A DNA stretch of 64,000 bases from an uncultured Ruminococcus sp. GTDB taxonomy: Bacteria > Bacillota > Clostridia > Oscillospirales > Ruminococcaceae. Where the stretch lies: assembly GCA_902776945.1 (NCBI GenBank), contig CACYSH010000046.1:1-64000 (forward strand), in the 5' to 3' direction. The notes below the pieces were generated by a model. That model saw only the letters and a program-made list of their open reading frames with translations, was not told where the DNA came from and ran no database searches. Within the stretch, counting starts at the first letter, position 1, and every line of letters starts with the position of its first letter. Shown here piece after piece: positions 57,857 through 64,000 of this stretch. A program made the position numbers and the translations under genes.

Positions 57857-58545
57857 TGACACGGGATCCAGCGCCCGTGCGCTGGCGAGGGGTCAAGGGG
57901 GCGAGGAGCCCCCTTGCGGGGTATGGGGCAGAGCCCCATTTGCGCCGCAGGCGCAACAACGCAAAGCCTACAAATCAAGCAAATCGTAATTATCCGCAGA
58001 GTTGAGCGGTCAAAAATAAAATCGGCAATTTCAAGAAAGATTAACAAAAACAAACAAAGTAATAAAATCAGCATAACAGAGCGGAAACAAGAAAATTGCC
58101 GATTTTATTGTGCGAAAGAGCGAAGCGATTTTCGCACAAGAGAAACGCAGGGCAGGTAAATTCATAACGGTCAGGGATAATCATGCGGAAAAAGACCGTG
58201 ATTTTCCCCGTCTCTTGCGGAAATCCTTACCTTCGTGCAAACTCTTTGCGAAAATCGCTGCGCTCTTTCACAAATTAAAATCGGCAATTTTCTTGTTTCC
58301 GTCACGTTATACAGAGCTATTCAATTGTGATTTTTTGTGGGCTTTGCTTAAAATTGCCGATTTTAATTTTGACCGTTCAGCTTGCGGCTATTAACTGACT
58401 TTGCTTTGTTTGTGGCTTTGCATTGTTGCGCCTGCGGCGCAAATGGGGCTCTGCCCCATACCCCGCAAGGGGGCTCCTTGCCCCCTTGACCCCTCGCCAG
58501 CGCACCGGCGCTGGATCCGGTGTCCGTCCCTTACTTTGCGGCTTT
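57857..58545. repeat. Giant imperfect palindrome, arms about 290-315 bp, with two nested TAAAATCGGCA elements
   Basis: The left arm (57857 to ~58142) and right arm (~58230 to 58545) are inverted copies: GGATCCAGCGCC, CTGGCGAGGGGTCAAGGGGG, GGAGCCCCCTTGCGGGGTAT, GGGGCAGAGCCCCATTTGCG and CCGCAGGCGCAACAA appear in both, then a TAAAATCGGCA element in each (58016-58108 and 58272-58369), then GCGAAGCGATTTTCGCA-type ends. The centre is not symmetrical. No gene seen in 57829-58560. Confidence 0.88.
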
Positions 58546-58560
58546 TGGTTGGCTTTGTGA

Positions 58561-59991
58561 TCATTCCGCCCCGTCCTTCTTCAATACCGCAAATATCGTC
58601 CTGAATACACAAAGTATATCAAGATACATCGAAAAATGCTTTATATAATAGTATTCCAGTTCAAGCCGCTCACGATACCCGATATTCGACCTTCCGTTAC
58701 ACCCCCACCAGCCCGTTATGCCCGGCTTGACCTTCTGATATATCTTTAAGCCGCCATGCGCTTCAAGCTCGCCCTCGACCAGCGGACGGGGACCCACAAA
58801 ACTCATGTCGCCCTTTATCACATTGACCAGCTGCCCCAGCTCGTCAATGGAAAGACGGCGTATCACCCGTCCGACTTTTGTAATACGCGGATCGTCGGAG
58901 AGCTTTTGGTTTTCCTCCCACTCGCGGCGGTATTTTTCGTCCTTGAGCAGCTCTTTAAGCACTTCGTCGGCATTCGGCACCATTGAACGCAGCTTTAGTA
59001 TCTCGATAGGCTTGCCGCCGAGACCTATCCTTTTCTGACGGTAAAATATGCTCGCTGTGTCGCCCGATATAAGCGTGAGCAGCTTGATAATAATAACAAT
59101 AGGAACAAAAAACACTATCCCGATAATTCCGAATATTATATCGAATACCCTCTTTATTATAAGGTACATCAGCTGTCCCGGGCTGAATGTGAACGCCCCC
59201 ACGCTGACGGTCTTGCATATCCCCACGTCGGAGATGAACTGATCCTCCGTTTGCAGACCTATCATTGAATCAATGTCGAGATGAACGTTGACGGCATTTT
59301 CGACAAGCCGCTTGTAATCGGCTCTGCCGACGCACGACGGCTGAACGGCTATCATTACGTCGTCGATATTGTTTTTTATAACATATTCCGAAAAGTCCGC
59401 GCCAATTACGGGTATGCCGTTAAATTCGTCAGCCGTGCTGCCGTCTGTGAAATGCAGACCCTTTATTTCGTAGGGGTCGAAATCTCCTGCGGCGATGTTT
59501 TTCAGAGTAAGCTCGGCATCGGTGCTGCGGCAGACCACGAACATGGTGAGCAGCTTGGAGTTGTAGAGCTTGACCGTGCCGGAGACTATCAGCTTTTTCC
59601 AGATGAATTTCGCAATACACGAGCCGACGAAATAAAAGCAGTACGTCATTATCATGACCGCACGCGAATAGTCCGCACCGATCTTGAAAACATAAAGGAA
59701 GATAGCGACAAATATCATATTATAAAAGGTTAGCTGCAAAGCCTTGATTATCTCCATGTAGTATGACCGCTTGAAGATGTCGCTGTAAGGATTTGCCGCG
59801 AAATTTATGATGATATTCAGCATGGAGAACACCAGCACAAGCCGGTACCAGTCATGATCGACCTCTGCGCTCAGATCAAGCGTGTCGAATTTTATGTAGA
59901 AAGCGATAAAAAACGAGGCAAGCATGGAGAACAGATCGACGGTCATGAAGTCCAGATGCCCCAGCCATGAATATTTACTTTTTGTGTGCAT
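58561..59991 (-). CDS. Undecaprenyl-phosphate sugar phosphotransferase (exopolysaccharide biosynthesis)
   Basis: 476 residues from ATG 59991 (GTG at 60000 is possible). About four N-terminal helices and a Rossmann-like middle part (~145-260), one membrane segment (IIFGIIGIVFFVPIVIIIKL), then the C-terminal sugar transferase domain: FYRQKRIGLGGKPIEILKLR, RLSIDELGQLVNVIKGDMSF, VGPRPLVEGE and KPGITGWWGCNGRS. Starts polysaccharide repeat synthesis by moving a sugar-1-phosphate to undecaprenyl phosphate (WbaP/EpsE class). No other capsule genes are in the window. Confidence 0.92.
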   Translation of the reverse strand: MHTKSKYSWLGHLDFMTVDLFSMLASFFIAFYIKFDTLDLSAEVDHDWYRLVLVFSMLNIIINFAANPYSDIFKRSYYMEIIKALQLTFYNMIFVAIFLYVFKIGADYSRAVMIMTYCFYFVGSCIAKFIWKKLIVSGTVKLYNSKLLTMFVVCRSTDAELTLKNIAAGDFDPYEIKGLHFTDGSTADEFNGIPVIGADFSEYVIKNNIDDVMIAVQPSCVGRADYKRLVENAVNVHLDIDSMIGLQTEDQFISDVGICKTVSVGAFTFSPGQLMYLIIKRVFDIIFGIIGIVFFVPIVIIIKLLTLISGDTASIFYRQKRIGLGGKPIEILKLRSMVPNADEVLKELLKDEKYRREWEENQKLSDDPRITKVGRVIRRLSIDELGQLVNVIKGDMSFVGPRPLVEGELEAHGGLKIYQKVKPGITGWWGCNGRSNIGYRERLELEYYYIKHFSMYLDILCVFRTIFAVLKKDGAE

Positions 59992-60050
59992 TATCAACAC
60001 CAGTCTTTCCGACCATGACAGATGATCGTTGTTTTGGCAATATCATTATT

Positions 60051-60079
60051 ATTATATCATAAACGGGAGCAGTATTCAA
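60051..60079 (-). promoter_or_regulatory. Promoter of the sugar transferase gene
   Basis: Minus strand: TTGAAT (60074-60079), 17 bp, TATAAT (60051-60056). Confidence 0.72.
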
Positions 60080-60238
60080 TATACAGTTTTGACAATACTG
60101 CATAAATCCATTTAGCAAATGCGCCAAACCATAAACCGCGTACAGAAAGCTGATCTTGGGGGATGTTTTGGGGTAAATACGGTCAATATGAACGCAAAGT
60201 AAATGAATTGTAAATAATAATATTTTTCGAAAAAACGC

Positions 60239-60267
60239 TTGACAAGTCGAGAATAACGTGATATAAT
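60239..60267 (+). promoter_or_regulatory. Promoter of tRNA-Leu
   Basis: TTGACA (60239-60244), 17 bp, TATAAT (60262-60267), ~54 bp before the mature tRNA. Confidence 0.85.
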
Positions 60268-60320
60268 ATAATAGTCGTAAGGAACAAGAAATAAAAACGA
60301 CAGAAAACAAAACAGAATAT

Positions 60321-60404
60321 GCGGCAGTGCTGGAATAGGCAGACAGGCACGTTTGAGGGGCGTGTGTCGAAGACGTATGGGTTCAAGTCCCATTTGCCGC
60401 ACCA
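60321..60404 (+). tRNA. tRNA-Leu(GAG)
   Basis: 84 nt with encoded CCA. Acceptor GCGGCAG / TTGCCGC plus A and CCA; anticodon stem CACGT/GCGTG around TTGAGGG gives GAG; long variable arm GTGTCGAAGACGT typical of Leu; T-arm GGGTTCAAGTCCC. Its 3' end is a likely integration site, since integrase and mobilization genes follow. Confidence 0.95.
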
Positions 60405-60410
60405 AACTAT

Positions 60411-60457
60411 ACTTCGCAAACCGTTGAAAATCAAGGGTTTGCGAAGTTCTTTTTTTA
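60411..60457 (+). terminator. Terminator of tRNA-Leu
   Basis: ACTTCGCAAACC ... GGTTTGCGAAGT followed by a T-run. It directly abuts the tRNA and may belong to the element's attachment region. Confidence 0.85.
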
Positions 60458-60530
60458 CCTTGAAAGTGCCTTGGTCTTTATTTGGTACTTATTTTTTCGG
60501 TCGGTGTGAATACCATAAAAAAGTTGATAC

Positions 60531-61493
60531 TTACGCTGTGTCTTTCAGCGACTTTTCTTCGGGCTTCTTGTCATCTTTACTATCCTCCCCGTTTGTGCTG
60601 TAACTTAACAGGAGCGCGTTAGCGACTGCTTCCATAGCTGCCGCCTGCGCGGTCTGGAAGGTATGGCAGTACAGATTCAAAGTCGTTGTAGCGACCGAGT
60701 GCCCTAAACAGCTCTGAACGGTCTTGACGTCCACGTCGCTGTTGATGAGGAGTGTCGCGTTCAAGTGTCTCCATGAGTGATTGGATACATACCTCATTCC
60801 GGTGCGCTCGCAGAACTTCTTAAAATATCTGCTCGGCGCCGAACGGTCAAGCGTCTGTCCGTTCCACTTGGTGAACACCCTGTCCGTCTCCACCCATTTA
60901 TCACCGATCTTCCTGCGCTGAACGTCCTGCAAGGCTCTCCACTTTTTCAGAACGTCGATAACGTCCTGCGGGAGCTTCAGACACCTTTTACTAAGTGCGG
61001 TCTTGGGAGTTTCTGTGTAGTGACCCTTATCTTTCGAGTAAAGGCAGGTACGGTTCACCGACACAACATTCGTATCAAAATTGATGTCCTTCCATTCGAG
61101 CCCCATGAGCTCACCGAGACGAAATCCGCTGTATATCGCAAGGATATAAAAGCAGACGTATATGTAGTTGTGCTCGCTTTCCTCCTTGAACAGCTCAAAG
61201 AGATGCTGCGCCTCCTCTATCGTGTAATACTCCTTTTCGGGAGTGATCACTCTCGGTATCTGAACGTTTTTGCAGGGGTTGTCGCGTATCATCTGCATTT
61301 TCACGGCGTAGTCGAGTATGCTGGATATCATCGACTTGAACAGCTTGATGGTTTTCGGAGAAAGCTTTTTGTCACGGTTGCGTCTTCCCTCGCAGGTCGA
61401 ATCGCAAAGTTCGAGAATGAACTTCTGAATGTGGCGAGTTGTCAGCTTATCGAGCCTTATATGCCCTATCCCCTTATAAATGCGGCTCTCCAC
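60531..61493 (-). CDS. Tyrosine integrase, core and catalytic part (frameshifted from its N-terminus)
   Basis: 320 residues. Core-binding helices (LTTRHIQKFILELCD, KTIKLFKSMISSILDYAVKM) and catalytic residues Arg in IYSGFRLGELMGLEW, HSWRHLNAT (HxxR), LGHSVATTTLNLYCHT (His, Tyr). Tn916-type integrase sitting 127 bp from tRNA-Leu and pointing toward it, as usual for tRNA-integrated elements. It has no proper start: GTG/ATG choices lie inside the end of the N-terminal fragment (61474-61743), which is in another frame. Together the two parts make one integrase broken by a small deletion. Confidence 0.85.
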   Translation of the reverse strand: MESRIYKGIGHIRLDKLTTRHIQKFILELCDSTCEGRRNRDKKLSPKTIKLFKSMISSILDYAVKMQMIRDNPCKNVQIPRVITPEKEYYTIEEAQHLFELFKEESEHNYIYVCFYILAIYSGFRLGELMGLEWKDINFDTNVVSVNRTCLYSKDKGHYTETPKTALSKRCLKLPQDVIDVLKKWRALQDVQRRKIGDKWVETDRVFTKWNGQTLDRSAPSRYFKKFCERTGMRYVSNHSWRHLNATLLINSDVDVKTVQSCLGHSVATTTLNLYCHTFQTAQAAAMEAVANALLLSYSTNGEDSKDDKKPEEKSLKDTA

Positions 61494-61743
61494 TCATTTC
61501 GGCATATTCCTTGAACCAGCGGTGAGCGAAGTCCTCGAATTTGATTGTAGCAACGACGTTGCCCTGCATACATTCCTCCTCGAAAAAGACCGTCTGCCTT
61601 TGCAGCTCTTTTTCGATCTGTCTTGCGCTCATTCCGGGAGTCGGCTTCCACGTCATACACTGAACGATCTGCTTTCCATGCGCGTCGTATCCGCAGGATA
61701 CCTTTATTCTGTATGAGTTTCCTCTTTTGGTTACTGTTGCCAT
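61474..61743 (-). CDS. Integrase N-terminal (arm-binding) fragment
   Basis: 89 residues with its own ribosome site (GGAAGGAGAG) and promoter. MATVTKRGNSYRIKVSCGYD is the AP2-like arm-type DNA-binding start of Tn916-family integrases and FEDFAHRWFKEYAEM the beginning of the core-binding domain. It stops after SGEPHL. The sequence resumes in the next frame at RIYKGIGHIRLDKL; about 12 residues usually found in between are missing, which suggests a deletion of about 37 bp. Could be a short functional excisionase-like protein, but decay is more likely. Confidence 0.78.
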   Translation of the reverse strand: MATVTKRGNSYRIKVSCGYDAHGKQIVQCMTWKPTPGMSARQIEKELQRQTVFFEEECMQGNVVATIKFEDFAHRWFKEYAEMSGEPHL

Positions 61744-61766
61744 AAAACATCTCTCCTTCCGATGTT

Positions 61767-61870
61767 ATAGATTTATGGCGTGTTCCGTTGATATTATTAT
61801 ACCATTTTTAACAGAGCCAGTCAATAAATAGCTGAAATTTAACGAAATTTCAATATCTTGGAACACGCCA
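61767..61870. promoter_or_regulatory. Integrase promoter flanked by inverted GGCGTGTTCC sites
   Basis: Minus strand promoter TTGACT (61819-61824), 17 bp, TATAAT (61796-61801). Outside it the sequence TATGGCGTGTTCC (~61773-61785) and its complement GGAACACGCCATA (~61859-61871) form widely spaced inverted sites, possibly for a regulator or for the recombinase. Confidence 0.65.
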
Positions 61871-61903
61871 TACTATTATATAATACTATTACAATTATTT
61901 GCA

Positions 61904-62254
61904 TCATTCCATTTTATTCTCTTCTAAGCACTCAAAATATTTATTCTCCGCGCCAGCCTTACGCTTCTCCCTCTCCGAAACTATATACTCCCTGACCTCG
62001 TTAATCAGCATCAGCTCGTTCATTTCTTTCTCAAACTCATCGGGAATAATATCCTCACCAAAGAATAACCTAACTTTATCCGCGAGATCATTATTCTCTT
62101 CCTGCTGAATTTCTTTTTCGCGCTCACGCACTTTATTCTGAGCCTCCGCCTGCTTCGCTTTAGCTTCTTCGAGCTGTTTTTCAAGATCGAATACTCTTGC
62201 GGCGGTATCGTCGACTGCCTTTCTCAGGTTTTCTATAGATGCTTTCCTTGCCAT
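61904..62254 (-). CDS. Coiled-coil mobilization-associated protein (DUF3847-like)
   Basis: 116 residues from ATG 62254 (AAAGGA upstream). A long charged coiled coil (~5-60: VFDLEKQLEEAKAKQAEAQN, REREKEIQQEE) and an acidic C-terminal part. Similar short coiled-coil proteins of the DUF3847 kind are often encoded next to relaxases in Clostridia. No enzymatic motif. 39 bp downstream of the relaxase. Confidence 0.6.
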   Translation of the reverse strand: MARKASIENLRKAVDDTAARVFDLEKQLEEAKAKQAEAQNKVREREKEIQQEENNDLADKVRLFFGEDIIPDEFEKEMNELMLINEVREYIVSEREKRKAGAENKYFECLEENKME

Positions 62255-62293
62255 AATTCTCAATTCCTTTCTCAAACATAATTACTGTAATAT

Positions 62294-63688
62294 TTATCTT
62301 TTAGGTTTCTTGTTCTTCCACAGATGCTCCTGCCGCTGGAGTTCTTCCTCGACAAGACTTTCGATGTAGTCCTCTCTCGATACATCTTTCTTGTAGGTAT
62401 CCCTTATGTCGCAGTACACATCATACTTCTGACGGCACTGGTCTATGTTTTCACGTCGGGCAGCTATCATCTTGCTTAGGTTCTCGGTGCGGTCGCGCAG
62501 ACGTATCATGTCGGCTTGCATTAGTATACCGCCGTTCTGTACAGCTTGCTTGCAGACGGATAGCTTCATCTTCTCCACATCGGAGAGGTTGGTCTTTGCC
62601 GAAAGCGCAAAGTATTCCTGCGCCTGTTCGAGCAAGGTGACGTTGCGGTTATATTCCTCAATCAGATTATTTATCTCACCTCTCTGTTTCTCATACTCTA
62701 CTTTTAATCGGCTTATCCTCGCTTCCAAATCGCCGATAGAAACTATGTGATGTTTGTTGATGACCGATAGCTGCGCGGAGAGCTGATAAACGTCAAGATC
62801 ATTATCAGCGGAGTATTCCGCTGTTACGATGTACTTGCGCGGGACTTTCTTATGCTGCTCGGCAAGAATGCGGACATCTCCGAGAACGGCAGAATAGGCA
62901 GCCCATAGCAGAGATTCTTTATCTTGTATTGGCGTTTCTCCCGTACCTATATCTTTGTATCGTATTCGGATATTTAGGCTATCTTCGCTGTATTCCTCCC
63001 CGAGCGTCTTGGTGCGGACGAAGCGTTCCTGCTCGGGTGCGCGGATAGAGATGTACTTTCCGCGCTTGACTTCATAGCCCCGTTCTTCAAGCGCCTGCAA
63101 CAGTTCATCAAGCGTGATGACGGTGGATATCAACTTGTCGATCTCATCGCGTATCTGCTGCTTCCACGAGGTGCCGTTCTGTTTGTGCTCCCATTCGTTG
63201 TATTTCATTGACCTGCCCTTGCCCTCGAAGTTGAGCGCGGGAGTGACACCGAATGCCAGGCACACGCCGTTGGTGTTCACTCGGGCGTCGTGCAAAGAAG
63301 CCTTATTCGCGTTGAACTTGTGTCCGTCGAGAGCATAAGTATTTATGATGATGTGATTGTGGACACACTTTGTGTTCGTGTGAGTGGCGATTACCGCCTG
63401 CACGTCGTCACCGAACATCTTTCGCACGAAAGCCTTGCCTATCTTGTGCGCTATTTCCGGCGTGACGTTCTCCGACTTGGCGAAGCTCATAATGTAATGG
63501 ATTGCCTTCACGCGACCGTTCCCCTTTTCGGGCATGGGCTCGTCGTAGCTGCGCCCCGTGTACTGCTCGTAGACAAGTTTCATCTGCGTGTAAGCTTCGT
63601 AGGGGTCGAGAGTGCAGTTTATCGCAGCCGTGTACAGCAGCTGTTCGGTCTTGTCGGGGTTGAGAATGTAGGCTATACCTTTGTCCAC
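62294..63688 (-). CDS. MobP-type relaxase of a mobilizable element
   Basis: 464 residues as read from GTG 63688. Relaxase/mobilization nuclease domain ~1-230: IAYILNPDKTEQLLY, HYIMSFAKSENVTPEIAHKI, and the metal His motif ATHTNTKCVHNHIIINTYAL; then a coiled coil (~300-450). Nicks oriT and covers DNA during transfer. The conserved N-terminus (YVKHVCLHGT before VDKGIAYI) is encoded upstream in the same frame but has no ATG/GTG/TTG ahead of it before a stop, so the true start is unclear. Overlaps mobC. Confidence 0.88.
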   Translation of the reverse strand: MDKGIAYILNPDKTEQLLYTAAINCTLDPYEAYTQMKLVYEQYTGRSYDEPMPEKGNGRVKAIHYIMSFAKSENVTPEIAHKIGKAFVRKMFGDDVQAVIATHTNTKCVHNHIIINTYALDGHKFNANKASLHDARVNTNGVCLAFGVTPALNFEGKGRSMKYNEWEHKQNGTSWKQQIRDEIDKLISTVITLDELLQALEERGYEVKRGKYISIRAPEQERFVRTKTLGEEYSEDSLNIRIRYKDIGTGETPIQDKESLLWAAYSAVLGDVRILAEQHKKVPRKYIVTAEYSADNDLDVYQLSAQLSVINKHHIVSIGDLEARISRLKVEYEKQRGEINNLIEEYNRNVTLLEQAQEYFALSAKTNLSDVEKMKLSVCKQAVQNGGILMQADMIRLRDRTENLSKMIAARRENIDQCRQKYDVYCDIRDTYKKDVSREDYIESLVEEELQRQEHLWKNKKPKR

Positions 63689-64000
63689 TGTGCCGTGGAG
63701 ACAAACGTGTTTAACATATGGCGTAGTTCTGACATCTCCTCTCGTAGCTTTTCAACGTCTGCGGCATAAATGCTGTGTGTCTCATTTACCTTTTTTGCGA
63801 TTTGGTTCACATTCGACGAAATGATCCTCATACCGTTCAGCAGTGGGGCTATGTCCTTAGGGTTAAAAAAGTAAGCATCTGCTCTTCGCACCGCCATATA
63901 TCTTATGTACGCAGTCGCGGTGGTGCAGCACTCCTTAGCCTTGCGCTCTACTTCTTCGTATTCAGCCTTGTCGAACGTGATCTTCTTCTCTTTTACTTCC
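63673..64000 (-). CDS. mobC: MobC-like relaxosome protein, 5' end outside the window
   Basis: At least 109 residues. Ribbon-helix-helix-like start (KKITFDKAEYEEVERKAKEC), then AYIRYMAVRRADAYF and the family C-terminus GMRIISSNVNQIAKKVNETH and LNTFVSTAQWTKV. Helps the relaxase load at oriT. It overlaps the relaxase gene by 16 bp. The upstream part and any oriT are beyond position 64000. Confidence 0.85.
   Translation of the reverse strand, partial: EVKEKKITFDKAEYEEVERKAKECCTTATAYIRYMAVRRADAYFFNPKDIAPLLNGMRIISSNVNQIAKKVNETHSIYAADVEKLREEMSELRHMLNTFVSTAQWTKV

Noticed and set aside
61474..61493. Programmed frameshift as the normal way to make the integrase
   Set aside because: No slippery heptamer is visible at the overlap and a conserved linker segment is missing, so a deletion explains it better.

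Overview
The window looks like a chromosomal segment of a gut or rumen Ruminococcus-type Firmicute (Oscillospiraceae). Reasons: near-consensus sigma-A promoters with 17 bp spacers, strong GGAGG ribosome sites, occasional TTG/GTG starts, a dockerin-bearing GH11 xylanase fused to a CE4 esterase (cellulosome style), a GH10 xylanase, CotH-like and CD225-like proteins, and many hairpin repeats between genes. The species cannot be fixed from sequence alone.

Layout. 1-9.3 kb: 3' truncated tRNA-Pro, glycyl-tRNA synthetase, a membrane phosphoesterase, a VanY-like protein, an esterase, and two tandem secreted paralogues (C39-like and M23 peptidase heads on the same RICIN / Cys-repeat / FN3 tail). 9.4-20.8 kb: HD-GYP protein, CorC-type membrane protein, transglutaminase-like lipoprotein, formate-THF ligase, DUF3810-type membrane zincin, acetyltransferase, ATP-grasp protein, tsaE-tsaB, rpiB. 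20.9-25.1 kb: MarR plus heterodimeric ABC exporter operon behind a 41 bp palindromic operator. 25.1-29.3 kb: repeat-rich spacer, a CheY-like receiver with a CheX-like partner, an aminoglycoside-adenylyltransferase-like gene, a CD225-like protein. 29.3-32 kb: pyruvate phosphate dikinase. 32-41 kb: decayed double methyltransferase, a two-gene FtsX-type ABC system, a membrane protein, an AraC regulator and a hydrolase. 41.6-46 kb: two xylanase genes. 46.2-48.7 kb: queD-queE-folE-HD operon behind a preQ1-type riboswitch and attenuator. 48.8-55.2 kb: CotH lipoprotein and a CUT1 sugar importer lacking its ATPase. 55.8-60 kb: AIM24-like protein, a Xer-type recombinase, a sugar-phosphate transferase. 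60.3-64 kb: tRNA-Leu(GAG) followed by a mobilizable element (broken tyrosine integrase, coiled-coil protein, relaxase, MobC).

Themes. Extracellular carbohydrate work dominates (GH11-CBM-dockerin-CE4, GH10, esterases, sugar importer, CotH). One C-terminal FN3-like module is shared by the GH10 enzyme and the two secreted paralogues, but both paralogues have lost its end by different lesions. The spacers carry at least five families of palindromic repeats, one with compensatory arm changes between copies and one forming a roughly 690 bp imperfect palindrome. A GTTAG-N6-CTAAC motif just downstream of the -10 box links the FtsX-type ABC promoter and the AraC promoter, suggesting one regulator not encoded nearby. 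I saw no CRISPR array, no rRNA and no complete defence system.
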